From: Aliidiomarina indica | GTDB lineage: Bacteria; Pseudomonadota; Gammaproteobacteria; Enterobacterales; Alteromonadaceae | Direction: 5' to 3' | DNA length: 64,000 nt | NCBI RefSeq assembly: GCF_015354615.1 | Contig: NZ_JACAVQ010000001.1 | Coordinates: forward strand, 248,001 to 312,000 | In this document: positions 8,849 to 17,622 of the stretch, piece after piece | Numbering within the stretch: the first letter of the stretch is position 1 | Layout: each line of letters begins with the position of its first letter | The notes under the pieces: model-generated | What the model was told of the DNA's origin: nothing | Database searches by the model: none | What the model saw: the letters and a program-made list of their open reading frames with translations, nothing else | Position numbers and translations under genes: made by a program

Positions 8849-10115
8849 CTGGTATCTTACCGTCAGGTTCTTCAAAATCTTCGTTAGCTTCTTCAATTAA
8901 GCTCGCTAGCAGTTCTTCAGAAGGCTGAGCTGGCGCCAAATTGGTCAATGAAGAGTGTACTTGATCTGGGGCTTTTGCCCGTTGTGTTACGCGGTATAAG
9001 GAATAGCCGGAGATCATCATGGCCAGCACCGCCATTAATACGAAAAACATATTAACGTTGGCATACTGCATTAAGGCAGCGCCTAGCGGTGCGCCTACAA
9101 TGGCACCCACACCACCTACCTTAATAATGGCGCCAGTCGCGCCAATCATTTGATCTTTTTCTAAGTAATCATTGGTGTGCGCCATAGCTAGTGAATAGAT
9201 AGGCAGCAAGCAGCCGCCAAGCACACCCATGCCAATATATATCCAGAGCGGGTTGGTAATGGTGACTTGTGACAACACGAGAGCGACGATGGCGCCGGCA
9301 CCGGTGACCGCGGCCAGCACAAGACGGCGATCGTATTTATCAGAGAGAAAGCCAACCGGGGTTTGGGCAAGCAGTCCGCCAAAGATAAAAGCCGCCATAA
9401 AAATGGACACTTGACCCACAGAAAGCCCAACCATAGTGGCATAGACGGGGCCAACTCCATAAAACATGGCGTAGCACCCTTGCGCTAAGAAAGCCGCCAG
9501 CAAGCCTAAAGGGGCTTGCTCTATGAGCAACTTCATCGGCACTTTCTTCGGCGAATGGGTGGTCGGTTCAACCGTGACACTCGCGAGAATTGGAATTAAA
9601 GCCACGTTAATAAGCAATGCAATAATGGCGAAGGGAACAAAGCTTGCAGGATCAACTAAGCCTAATAACAGCTGTCCAATGATGAGGCCACCATAAATCA
9701 ACACCAAATATACCGACAGCAGTGCGCCTCGATTGCGATTATCGGCCATGGTGTTGAGCCAGCTTTCTGCAATAACAAACATAGCGGAAAGGGCAAAACC
9801 ACTGACAAAGCGCATGACGAACCACACCACAGGATCAATCCAAATCGATTGCACTAATACGGCAACCGTACCTAAGGCAGCGAGTCCACCGAACGCGCGA
9901 ATGTAACCGACCCGACGGATATCTTTGGGAGCCCGCGTGGTACCAAATAAGAAGCCGATAAAGTACGCAGACATTATTAAACCAATCGTAAAGGTTGAGA
10001 AACCTTCGATGGTGCCGCGTAAGCTCAATAAGGTACTGGTCATGCCTACACACAAGCCGATCAATGTCATGGTTGATAATAACGAACTGACAGCGCGAAC
10101 TTGTTGTCTGAGCAT
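8820..10115 (-). CDS. MFS transporter (YcaD-like)
   Basis: This 431-residue major facilitator protein has about 12 hydrophobic segments, from residue ~12 to ~380, followed by a polar acidic cytoplasmic tail (SLIEEANEDFEEPDGK). The first half has RFVSGFALSAMFVIAESWLN and the central loop contains GFLSDKYDRR, an MFS loop motif. The pattern is closest to the YcaD/UMF3 group of uncharacterised transporters; the substrate cannot be inferred. It starts at an ATG at 10115, divergent from the DUF2066-hda operon. Confidence 0.85.
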   Translation of the reverse strand: MLRQQVRAVSSLLSTMTLIGLCVGMTSTLLSLRGTIEGFSTFTIGLIMSAYFIGFLFGTTRAPKDIRRVGYIRAFGGLAALGTVAVLVQSIWIDPVVWFVMRFVSGFALSAMFVIAESWLNTMADNRNRGALLSVYLVLIYGGLIIGQLLLGLVDPASFVPFAIIALLINVALIPILASVTVEPTTHSPKKVPMKLLIEQAPLGLLAAFLAQGCYAMFYGVGPVYATMVGLSVGQVSIFMAAFIFGGLLAQTPVGFLSDKYDRRLVLAAVTGAGAIVALVLSQVTITNPLWIYIGMGVLGGCLLPIYSLAMAHTNDYLEKDQMIGATGAIIKVGGVGAIVGAPLGAALMQYANVNMFFVLMAVLAMMISGYSLYRVTQRAKAPDQVHSSLTNLAPAQPSEELLASLIEEANEDFEEPDGKIPVKPGTSGPV

Positions 10116-10233
10116 GGCGTTTGCGTCCTAGGATTGCTGACACACTGGGATAGTGTTCACAGGGTGAGTGACATAGTTTATTTTTTCAATACTTTATCAC
10201 TCAGGCATAGTTTTCGCCAGAATTCCCCCAGCC

Positions 10234-10242
10234 TTATCCACA
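10234..10242 (+). promoter_or_regulatory. DnaA box upstream of the DUF2066-hda promoter
   Basis: TTATCCACA is a perfect match to the high-affinity DnaA-binding consensus. It ends ten bases before the -35 hexamer of the predicted promoter, a normal site for a regulator contacting RNA polymerase. Confidence 0.6.
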
Positions 10243-10251
10243 GGTTGTCAC

Positions 10252-10280
10252 TTGCCGTGAGCGGTTTGCGTGTTTATTAT
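10252..10280 (+). promoter_or_regulatory. Sigma-70 promoter of DUF2066-hda
   Basis: TTGCCG (10252-10257), a 17-base spacer and TATTAT (10275-10280) form a good housekeeping promoter. Predicted transcription starts near 10287, giving a short leader before the GTG at 10311. Confidence 0.55.
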
Positions 10281-10310
10281 CCGATCACACTTATTATTCA
10301 GGCGGTTGTT

Positions 10311-11519
10311 GTGCAACGAATATATTTGACGACGAAATCCATCACGAAACGATGCCCCCGGGTGTTGCCGGCGAAAGCAAGCGGATGGGGAGCATTATTG
10401 CTGATGGCACTAGCCATGGTAATGACGTTTCCCGTGGCGGCAAATACTGATTTTCAGCGACTTTTGCAGGGTGAGCGAAAGGTCGAGTCGCAAACTCGTA
10501 ATGAGCGTCAGCAAGTATTGCCGTCGATTCTATCAGACGTGCTTGTGCGTGTTTCCGGCACAGAAGAAGTATTAAACAATAGCCAAGTGCGGGCTGAGTT
10601 GCGGAATGTAAACGATTACCTCCTGCAGTTTGGATACCGTAGCGATGAGGAAGGATTGTTTTTATCGGCGAGCTTTGATGAAACTCGGATTCGTCAGTTG
10701 TTGCAGCGCGCAGGCTTCTCGTTATGGACAGGACGCCGACCAGAGCTACTTTTATGGATTGCAGAAAACCATCCTGAACAAGGGGTTCGTTTGGTCGGAA
10801 GAGCTGAATCAAGACCCTTAATCGAACAGTTAAGAGAAGCCTCACGGCGGCGCGGCTTGCCAATGATGATGCCGCTTATGGACTTGCAAGACCAAATGGC
10901 GATTACACCGCGCGATGTTTGGGGCCGTTTTGAACGCGAGATTCTAGATGCATCGGCACGTTATCCTACCGCAGGTGTAGTGAGTGCCCGTGTGTTTCGC
11001 CAGTTAGCGGATGATTCGAGTAGTGTTTTGCTTGGCCCTGAGGACGAATCTGCGGCCAATTACTTGCCTGAGGAAATGGAAGAAGGGCGTACCTATCATT
11101 ATATCTTGGAAGCGCGCGTTAGCGTCGGTGATATGCGCTTTGTTGAAATCATTGAGGCCGCCGATGAAGGTGCCTTGGCCACCGATTTTGTGAATCGTGT
11201 TGCTGATCGCGTGGCTGCGTTATTTATCGGTGACACCACGGAAGGCACCGGTGAGATTTTAGTGCGTGTGGTTGGCGTTAATGAACTTGCAAATGTGTTG
11301 CAAGTTGAACATCTATTGCAGCAACAGGGGCAAGTGTATAGGGTCCAACTTCGTCGTTATCATCAAGGCACTGCAGAGTTTGCGGTGCAGCTTAACGGGG
11401 GCGCTAGTTGGCTCGCACAAGCACTCGAATTCGATCGGCGCATTCGGCGCGAGTCCCTGAATAATGATGCGGATATAGCCGCTCAGGAAATCGCATTGGA
11501 GCTTCGATGGGTTCGTTAA
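10311..11519 (+). CDS. DUF2066 domain-containing exported protein
   Basis: Belongs to DUF2066, a family of unknown function that regularly precedes hda in marine gammaproteobacteria. From the chosen GTG (402 residues) the N terminus is basic, then has a hydrophobic stretch (about residues 27-43) ending in an AA cleavage-like site, suggesting export to the periplasm. The body carries VLVRVSGTEEVLNN and, later, LRRYHQGTAEFAVQLNGG. The open frame extends back to 10101, but that part is antisense to the MFS start and upstream of the promoter. AGGCGG lies six bases before the GTG at 10311. A TTG at 10326 or ATG at 10404 is possible. The stop overlaps the hda start (TAATG). Confidence 0.82.
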   Translation: MQRIYLTTKSITKRCPRVLPAKASGWGALLLMALAMVMTFPVAANTDFQRLLQGERKVESQTRNERQQVLPSILSDVLVRVSGTEEVLNNSQVRAELRNVNDYLLQFGYRSDEEGLFLSASFDETRIRQLLQRAGFSLWTGRRPELLLWIAENHPEQGVRLVGRAESRPLIEQLREASRRRGLPMMMPLMDLQDQMAITPRDVWGRFEREILDASARYPTAGVVSARVFRQLADDSSSVLLGPEDESAANYLPEEMEEGRTYHYILEARVSVGDMRFVEIIEAADEGALATDFVNRVADRVAALFIGDTTEGTGEILVRVVGVNELANVLQVEHLLQQQGQVYRVQLRRYHQGTAEFAVQLNGGASWLAQALEFDRRIRRESLNNDADIAAQEIALELRWVR

Positions 11520-12250
11520 TGAACTCGGATCACCAGCTAGCACTTCCGGTGCAGCTTCCTGATCATGCACGCTTTGATAACTTTGTCGTGGGTAGCGGTG
11601 AGGTGGGTGAGGCCCATGCATTACTCGTCGCACACCTGCAACGCATTGCGAGCGCCGCGTGGCGCCCTGAACACCAATACACCTATTTATTTGGCAGCTC
11701 AGGACGCGGGAAAACCCATCTGCTGTGTGCTCTGTGCGAGCAGTGTGCAGAGCAGGGCCGTACTAGCATCTATTTATCGTTGCGTGAATTTCACGGGGTT
11801 AATGACGTCTCTATTTTGCAGGGATTGGAACGCTATGATGTGATTGCCCTCGACGATGTTCAGGCGGTATGTGATCAAGGGATTTGGTGCGATGCGCTGT
11901 TTGCGCTGTTTAATCGCGTTCAGGATGCTGGGAATGGTTTTATGGTGTTGGCCGCAGACCATTCAATTGCGCGGTTACCCATTGTGTTGCCGGATTTACG
12001 CTCACGTATGCAATGGGCGAGTCCATACCAACTGCGGCCTTTGCCAGATGCAGATAAGGTAATGGTGTTGCAGCAGCACGCGCAAGAACGCGGGCTTGAA
12101 CTCACAGAAGGCGTGGGGGAATTTATCGTACAACGGCTCAGTCGTGATTTACATGAGCTTATGGGCGCTTTAGAGCAGCTTGATCAAGCATCAATGGCTC
12201 GTCAGCGCCGTCTTACCTTACCTTTTGTGAAACAAGTGCTGGCGATTTAG
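11519..12250 (+). CDS. hda: DnaA inactivator Hda
   Basis: Hda is a DnaA-like AAA+ protein that, bound to the DNA-loaded beta clamp, stimulates ATP hydrolysis by DnaA (RIDA) and so limits replication initiation. The N-terminal clamp-binding motif QLALPV (residues 6-11) is retained. The Walker A region GSSGRGKT (59-66) is followed by IALDDVQAV and the sensor region LPDLRSRMQW. The ATG at 11519 aligns with E. coli Hda; an in-frame ATG at 11507 inside the upstream gene is less likely. It converges with the DUF2069 gene: the two stop codons overlap at 12247-12250 with no terminator between. Confidence 0.95.
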   Translation: MNSDHQLALPVQLPDHARFDNFVVGSGEVGEAHALLVAHLQRIASAAWRPEHQYTYLFGSSGRGKTHLLCALCEQCAEQGRTSIYLSLREFHGVNDVSILQGLERYDVIALDDVQAVCDQGIWCDALFALFNRVQDAGNGFMVLAADHSIARLPIVLPDLRSRMQWASPYQLRPLPDADKVMVLQQHAQERGLELTEGVGEFIVQRLSRDLHELMGALEQLDQASMARQRRLTLPFVKQVLAI

Positions 12251-12717
12251 TCAGTCGATTTGTTGCGAGGAAGTTTGCCCGCATTACTCACATACGCCTG
12301 CATTTCTTTGTCGTACTCAGCATCTTCTTCTTTCTTTCGTTTTAACCTCAATCCCAACTCGCGTCCGCGATAGCGGGCGTAAAACGTCGCCCCAATAAAA
12401 GCGCCCGTTGTAAGCACAATTTCAATAAGGGCGTAGGCTAATTCCTGCGGATGCGTATATAGCGTGGTAAAACCATGCATAAAATAGAAAATCAGGATGA
12501 AGTTTGCCCAAGCATGGGTGTAGGGGTTGCCCTGAAGAATGCCTTTTAACGGAAACAACAAAGGAACACCCCAAATAACGAGGGTGAGCCAAATCGGCAG
12601 AAACTCATTAGGGGCCAAGACGCCATGCCAAAGCACTACAAAGGCGAGTAGGCCGGGGTAGCAAACGAGGGTAAGTTGGCGATGGAATTTAGCCGTTTTA
12701 TAAAAGGGCGTGTTCAC
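12247..12717 (-). CDS. DUF2069 family membrane protein
   Basis: This 156-residue protein has four hydrophobic segments (about 15-32, 38-55, 68-85, 90-110) and a charged C-terminal tail rich in Lys/Glu. Length and topology fit DUF2069, an uncharacterised inner-membrane family found next to hda/arsC in this group. Its start overlaps the arsC-like stop by four bases, so the two are cotranslated. Confidence 0.8.
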   Translation of the reverse strand: MNTPFYKTAKFHRQLTLVCYPGLLAFVVLWHGVLAPNEFLPIWLTLVIWGVPLLFPLKGILQGNPYTHAWANFILIFYFMHGFTTLYTHPQELAYALIEIVLTTGAFIGATFYARYRGRELGLRLKRKKEEDAEYDKEMQAYVSNAGKLPRNKSTD

Positions 12718-13070
12718 AGTATCTCCATAACATTTTGAGGAGGACGCCCAACCCGACCTTGTTTACTTTCGGTGTTGATGACAATCGGACGCTCGAGCAC
12801 TTTGATGTGCTCGCTTAATTTCTTGGCTAACTCTTCGGGCGAATCGAGCACATCCTCAAAATCATGTGCTTTATAGGCTTCTTCTTTGGTGCGTAACAGA
12901 TCTCTTAACGCCACACCAACTTGGTCAGCGATATCGAGTAATTCTGTGGGCAGCAAGGGATGTTTTAGATATTCCACAATCCGAGGTTCAATGCCATTGT
13001 CTTGCAGTAACTTCAGGGTTTCGCGGCTCTTGGAGCAGCGCGGATTGTGATAAATAGTGATTTCGCTCAT
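12714..13070 (-). CDS. arsC: Arsenate reductase (glutaredoxin-type) family protein
   Basis: This 118-residue protein of the ArsC/YfgD thioredoxin-fold family has the active-site segment NPRCSKSRETLKLL with Cys12. EYLKHPL and RPIVI follow, ending in the GRPPQNVMEIL tail. Glutaredoxin-linked ArsC reduces arsenate to arsenite, but chromosomal YfgD-like proteins without an ars operon may act on other substrates. No arsenic resistance genes are nearby. It is followed by the overlapping DUF2069 gene and preceded by bepA on the same strand. Confidence 0.88.
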   Translation of the reverse strand: MSEITIYHNPRCSKSRETLKLLQDNGIEPRIVEYLKHPLLPTELLDIADQVGVALRDLLRTKEEAYKAHDFEDVLDSPEELAKKLSEHIKVLERPIVINTESKQGRVGRPPQNVMEIL

Positions 13071-13144
13071 GCTGAGTTCCCGTTGGCAATCGTTGAAACT
13101 TAAGTTAACCGATATTTGTGACCCGCAACTGTACTCAGTTTTCG

Positions 13145-14629
13145 TTAAAAGTCAAAAACCCGTTCGCGCTCAATTTGTAAGTTTTGGATTTGTTGAATAC
13201 GTGCTTGTATCCGTTGCCGGTTCATAACATCCGACTCATCAGATTTGGCAAAGGCAGAATGCAATTCATCAATGGCACTGTTGAAGTTTGCGCGCAACAC
13301 TAACACTTCTGCCATTGCTTCATGTTGACCCACAATATTTCCCGATTTTTGCTGGCTTTCATGGAGAAGTTGCCAAGCCAAAACATCGCGCCGGTTTTCA
13401 ATTAAGTAATCTTGGACCACGCGACGGGCGACGGCGTATTGACCTGCATGATTGGCCGCGTAGACAAAGTTCAATGTAACCACCTGATTATTCGGACGGC
13501 GGGAATATTCGGTAGTCAGCATCTCTAACACCTCATCGAAGCGTTTTTGCGCAATCCAGATATCTGTTTGCGTATCGATAAAAAATAAATTGAGGGGATG
13601 GGCATTCCGCAGATCGCGAATAATCTGATCGGCTTCTTCGTAACGCTCTAACTCATGCAGGGCAAGTGCTTTCGCGTACAATAGTCCATGCTGCTTTGTC
13701 GTATTACTTTCCCGCCGTAATTCCTGTTCAACAGACGCTAACACATCACGCGCTGGGCGGTTGCTAAAACGGACCTGCACCCGTGCCTTGGCCAGCTGGA
13801 AATCGAGGCTCGGTGGCAGGCTGCGCGGGCCGAGCGCGCGTGCGCGTGACTGGGTGTCGGCGATTCGCGACTCTGGCAAAGGATGGGTGACCAGAAATTG
13901 CGGCAAGGTTGAGCTATAACGATAGCGATCTTGCAAGCGACCAAAGAAGCGAGGGGCACCTTCTGGATCGTAACCAGCGCGATAGAGCGCCTGCATGCCA
14001 ATGCGGTCCGCCTCGAGCTCGAACTGTCGGGTAAAATTAATTTGCCGTTGCTGCAAACCAGCAATATTGGATGTGAGTACCGCCATCCCTAACGTAGGGT
14101 TGATGACACCAATGATCATGCCACCAATGATTTGAGCCACGGTCATCGGCATGGCCGCTGTCATACGCTCCATATTGCGGGCAATGTGGCGTTGTGTAAC
14201 ATGAGCGATCTCATGGCTTAGCACTGAGGCCAATTCCGATTCATCTTGAGCTTCCATCAGCAGGCCGGTATGCATACCAATTTGGCCACCGAGAAAGGCG
14301 AACGCATTGATACTGTCGTCGCGAATCCAAAAGAAGCTGAATGGGTAGCGCACGTTATCTGTGTGCCGCACCAAGTTGTTGCCGACGCCTTCGAGATATT
14401 CTCGTAACACAGGATCTTCAATCACTGGAGCCGCGCCGCGAACTTCACGGGCAAAGTGTTCACCTAAAAGGCGTTCCCGTTCGATCGACATAAAGGCACC
14501 GCCGGCCGTGCCTATAGTCGGCACGTCGGTGCGTGAGTGCGCTGCAGCCTGGTGACTTGAAGCAATGAAAAAAATAAGAAAAGCCGTGCATATCATACTG
14601 ACAACGGGGGCACGGAAACTGATTTGCAT
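13145..14629 (-). CDS. bepA: Periplasmic M48 metalloprotease/chaperone BepA
   Basis: BepA (YfgC) helps assemble outer-membrane proteins such as LptD and degrades misassembled ones. An N-terminal signal sequence (about 1-30, ending AAA) precedes the M48 protease domain. The zinc motif HEIAH is at residues 139-143 and the third ligand in ELEADRIG near 204. The C-terminal half is made of TPR-like helices. The product is 494 residues (E. coli 487). A TTG six bases upstream is an alternative start; both sit behind GGAG. No clear sigma-E promoter was seen upstream. Confidence 0.92.
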   Translation of the reverse strand: MQISFRAPVVSMICTAFLIFFIASSHQAAAHSRTDVPTIGTAGGAFMSIERERLLGEHFAREVRGAAPVIEDPVLREYLEGVGNNLVRHTDNVRYPFSFFWIRDDSINAFAFLGGQIGMHTGLLMEAQDESELASVLSHEIAHVTQRHIARNMERMTAAMPMTVAQIIGGMIIGVINPTLGMAVLTSNIAGLQQRQINFTRQFELEADRIGMQALYRAGYDPEGAPRFFGRLQDRYRYSSTLPQFLVTHPLPESRIADTQSRARALGPRSLPPSLDFQLAKARVQVRFSNRPARDVLASVEQELRRESNTTKQHGLLYAKALALHELERYEEADQIIRDLRNAHPLNLFFIDTQTDIWIAQKRFDEVLEMLTTEYSRRPNNQVVTLNFVYAANHAGQYAVARRVVQDYLIENRRDVLAWQLLHESQQKSGNIVGQHEAMAEVLVLRANFNSAIDELHSAFAKSDESDVMNRQRIQARIQQIQNLQIERERVFDF

Positions 14630-14896
14630 GTCCAATGGACTCCATAGTTATCGACCCAAAACTACATCTAGCCGGAGGTGACTAGGGGTAAGGGCCTGAC
14701 GGCAACTCACGGTTATCCTTGAGACCTTAAAGAACTACTTGGGTTCAATGCGTTCATAGGTTTAGTTTATGAGTCTAAAAGGTTGTACGCAGGTTGTCGA
14801 CCTTTGGACGTATGGTGTAAGGTTGCAGCCCTTGATACAATAAGTACTGCGCAACCTTGATTGCGATCTTCGGCTCAGAGAGGAGCAGCACTATTT

Positions 14897-15970
14897 ATGT
14901 TGGGTTATATTCGCGATTGGTTTTCTCGCAAATTCTCAGATCCTAACGCGATCACACTAACGTTATTGTTAGTTATCGGTTTTGGCCTGATTGTGTTGTT
15001 TGGCACTGTGCTTGCTCCCATTTTAGTGGCCATTGCCTTGGCGTACCTGCTTGAATGGCCCGTGAGTCGGCTTGAGCGTATCGGCTTTAAACGCATTTAT
15101 GCCGTGTTATTGGTATTTATGTTGTTTATAAGTTTTGCCCTCATGTCGGTGATGTTCCTGATGCCGGTGATATGGCAACAAAGCGTTAATTTGCTGTCGG
15201 AACTGCCGTTAATTGCGCAGGCCTGGCGTGAAATGATGGAAGGCGTGGAAGAGATTGCCCCGGCCTTTATTGATGCAAGCCAATTGCAGTTGTTTACAGA
15301 TAAAGTGAACGACCGATTATTGCAGTTCGGTCAGGGCCTGCTTGAGCGCTCACTGAATACGTTAGTATTGTTGGCTGTGGTGTTGGTTTACCTCATTATC
15401 GTGCCATTACTTGTGTTCTTTATGCTTAAAGATAAAGTGTTGTTGCTTGAACATTTTAATCGGGTACTGCCAGAGCAGCGCCGCTTGATTAGCCAAGTGG
15501 GTTCAGAAATGAACCTACAGATCATGAATTATATTCGTGGCAAGGCCGTGGAAATCGTTATTGTCGGTGTGGTCACATATATTGTGTTTTCGATGTTTGA
15601 TTTACGCTATGCGGCGTTGTTGGCAACTCTGGTCGGTTTCTCCGTGTTAGTCCCTTATATCGGGGCGGCTGTGGTAACCATTCCAGTAGCGCTGGTCGGG
15701 TTATTCCAGTTTGGAATTAGCGCCACCTTACTTTGGTTGATTGTTGCCTACCTAATTATTCAGGCGCTCGATGGCAACGTGTTAGTGCCGATCTTGTTCT
15801 CAGAAGCAGTGAGCTTGCACCCGGTGTATATTATTGCCGCCGTATTAATCTTTGGTGCCATTTGGGGATTCTGGGGCGTGTTCTTTGCGATTCCACTCGC
15901 AAGCTTGGTGAAGGCGGTAATTACTGCGTTATCGACGCGAAGGGATGAGCAGGAAATTCTGACTGAATAG
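14897..15970 (+). CDS. perM: AI-2E family transporter, PerM-like
   Basis: This inner-membrane protein of the AI-2E/UPF0118 family (357 residues) has about eight hydrophobic segments: a pair near 20-55, one near 68-90, then a large soluble stretch, and a cluster after 155. Typical motifs are PLLVFFMLKDK and LVPYIGAAVVTIPVAL. Members act as autoinducer or Na+(Li+)/H+ transporters; PerM itself is linked to BepA by gene neighbourhood in gammaproteobacteria, and bepA is divergent here across 267 bases. The ATG at 14897 was chosen over a start 36 bases upstream because GAGAGGAG precedes it. Confidence 0.85.
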   Translation: MLGYIRDWFSRKFSDPNAITLTLLLVIGFGLIVLFGTVLAPILVAIALAYLLEWPVSRLERIGFKRIYAVLLVFMLFISFALMSVMFLMPVIWQQSVNLLSELPLIAQAWREMMEGVEEIAPAFIDASQLQLFTDKVNDRLLQFGQGLLERSLNTLVLLAVVLVYLIIVPLLVFFMLKDKVLLLEHFNRVLPEQRRLISQVGSEMNLQIMNYIRGKAVEIVIVGVVTYIVFSMFDLRYAALLATLVGFSVLVPYIGAAVVTIPVALVGLFQFGISATLLWLIVAYLIIQALDGNVLVPILFSEAVSLHPVYIIAAVLIFGAIWGFWGVFFAIPLASLVKAVITALSTRRDEQEILTE

Positions 15971-15990
15971 GTAAGCTAGAATAGAATAAG

Positions 15991-16026
15991 AAAAAGGCCC
16001 GGACTCAGACGAGTGCGGGCCTTTTT
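15991..16026. terminator. Bidirectional terminator between perM and bcp
   Basis: A long stem AAAAAGGCCCG/CGGGCCTTTTT with additional inner pairing (ACTC/GAGT) around AGAC lies 20 bases after perM and 14 bases after the converging bcp gene. Both ends carry A/T runs. Confidence 0.92.
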
Positions 16027-16040
16027 GCATGGGGCTTCGG

Positions 16041-16517
16041 CTACTTGTCGAGGCTCTCAAGTGCCTCAAGAACCACTTCGTGGTGATCTTTGGTTTTGAA
16101 CTTATCAAATACGTGGGCGATTTTTCCGTTTTTATCTACTAAAAAGCTAATTCGGTGAATGCCATCGTATTCGCGGCCCATAAACTTTTTCGGGCCCCAG
16201 ACACCAAAAGCATCTGCAACCTTGTGATCTTCATCACCCAGTAATGTGAAATTAAGCGAGTCACGCTCGGTAAACTTTGCTAATCGTTTCGGCGCATCTG
16301 GACTAATACCTACAACAACCACGCCTTTTTTCGCGAGTTGGTCGCGGGTGTCCCGAAGGTTTTGCGCTTGCACAGTGCAACCTGGAGTCATGGCCTTAGG
16401 ATAAAAGTAAACGAGTACCCGGTTCTGTTTGAGAAGCGTCTCAAGACTGACGGCCTCTCCTTGTTGATCCGGCAGTGTAAACATGGGGGCTTTATCGCCA
16501 ACCTGTAATGTTTTCAT
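16041..16517 (-). CDS. bcp: Thiol peroxidase Bcp (peroxiredoxin Q type)
   Basis: Bcp/PrxQ reduces hydrogen and organic peroxides in the cytosol. The 158-residue protein has the peroxidatic motif KAMTPGCTVQA with Cys47 and the family segments VLVYFYP, GVWGPKKFMGREY and GIHRISFLVD. The resolving cysteine five residues later in E. coli (CTVQAC) is glutamine here, and the protein has no other Cys, so it would act as a one-Cys enzyme using an external thiol. The ATG at 16517 has GGAG seven bases upstream; the frame extends further but without family similarity. Confidence 0.93.
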   Translation of the reverse strand: MKTLQVGDKAPMFTLPDQQGEAVSLETLLKQNRVLVYFYPKAMTPGCTVQAQNLRDTRDQLAKKGVVVVGISPDAPKRLAKFTERDSLNFTLLGDEDHKVADAFGVWGPKKFMGREYDGIHRISFLVDKNGKIAHVFDKFKTKDHHEVVLEALESLDK

Positions 16518-16722
16518 GAACATGCTCCTGTCGTATGTAACACGTGAATGGTAACAAAGTGAGGATTGCTGAGGATACCTTGTCCTCATACAGAACAAAA
16601 GGGAATCGGCTTGCGCACTGTTTTAATTATTTGTTTATTTCTCGTAAGGAAAGGCTGCACTAGACTTGTCATTGAAGTGCTCCGCGAGTAAGATTGAGCC
16701 CTAATTTTTTGAGGGAGAATCT

Positions 16723-17622
16723 ATGCTGACCGGCAGTATGGTGGCGCTTGTCACTCCGTTCACAAGCAACGGTAATGTGGATTATAAACTCCTTACAGAA
16801 CTTGTTGAGTTTCATATTCAATATGGATCCGACGCGATTGTTTCGGTCGGAACTACCGGCGAATCTCCAACCCTGAGCCATGATGAGCACGTAGACGTTG
16901 TGCGAGCTACGGTAGAGGTGGCAGCAGGGCGCATTAAAGTGATTGCAGGTAATGGCTCAAACTCCACTCATGAAGCAGTGCAGCTTACCGAGCGCATTGC
17001 GGTATTGGGCGTAGATGGCTTTTTGAATGTCACGCCTTATTACAATAAGCCGAGTCGACGCGGCATTATTGAGCACTATAGGCACGTTGGTGAGGCTAGC
17101 GACTTGCCGCAGTTCTTATATAATGTGCCGGGCCGTACGTGCTGTGATTTATTGCCTGACTTGGTCGGTGAACTTGCCCAATTGCCAAATATCGTAGGCA
17201 TTAAGGAAGCTACAGGTGACGTTTCACGTGTGGCGGAATTACAACGCATTTGTGGACACGATTTCATTCTGCTCAGTGGTGATGATCCAACATCGCGGGA
17301 ATTTATGTTAGCCGGTGGTCATGGTGTTATTAGTGTGACTGCCAATTTAATGCCGCAAACGATGAAGCGTATGGTTGATGCGGCAACCCGTGGCGACGTG
17401 GATTTGGCCAATGAACTGGATAGAAAATTAGCACCTCTACACGAAGCATTATTTATCGAAGCCAACCCCATTCCGGTAAAGTGGGCAATGGCGCGCCTAG
17501 GTTGGATTCAAGCAAATTACCGACTTCCGCTTACTGAGCCGGAACTTGCGAGCGAAAAAGTTATCGAACAGGCACTAATCAACTCAGGACAATTAAAAGA
17601 GCGGAGTTCGGATGAAGTTTAA
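16723..17622 (+). CDS. dapA: 4-hydroxy-tetrahydrodipicolinate synthase DapA
   Basis: DapA condenses pyruvate with aspartate semialdehyde, the first committed step to diaminopimelate and lysine. The TIM-barrel protein is 299 residues. The Schiff-base lysine is Lys161 in GIKEATG, with Tyr133 (LYNVPGR, Arg138) and the Thr44-Thr45 pair (VGTTGESP) of the proton relay. The gene overlaps bamC by 11 bases, the common dapA-bamC arrangement. Confidence 0.97.
   Translation: MLTGSMVALVTPFTSNGNVDYKLLTELVEFHIQYGSDAIVSVGTTGESPTLSHDEHVDVVRATVEVAAGRIKVIAGNGSNSTHEAVQLTERIAVLGVDGFLNVTPYYNKPSRRGIIEHYRHVGEASDLPQFLYNVPGRTCCDLLPDLVGELAQLPNIVGIKEATGDVSRVAELQRICGHDFILLSGDDPTSREFMLAGGHGVISVTANLMPQTMKRMVDAATRGDVDLANELDRKLAPLHEALFIEANPIPVKWAMARLGWIQANYRLPLTEPELASEKVIEQALINSGQLKERSSDEV

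Noticed and set aside
10101..10310. N-terminal extension of the DUF2066 gene
   Set aside because: It is antisense to the start of the MFS gene, lies largely upstream of the predicted promoter, and has no export-signal or family character.
10342..10863. 173-codon open frame on the minus strand
   Set aside because: It is wholly antisense to the DUF2066 gene, with no ribosome-binding site and no recognisable domain.
13145..14629. Interpretation of the M48 protein as a plain zinc protease
   Set aside because: The TPR-like C-terminal half, signal sequence and neighbouring perM support BepA specifically.
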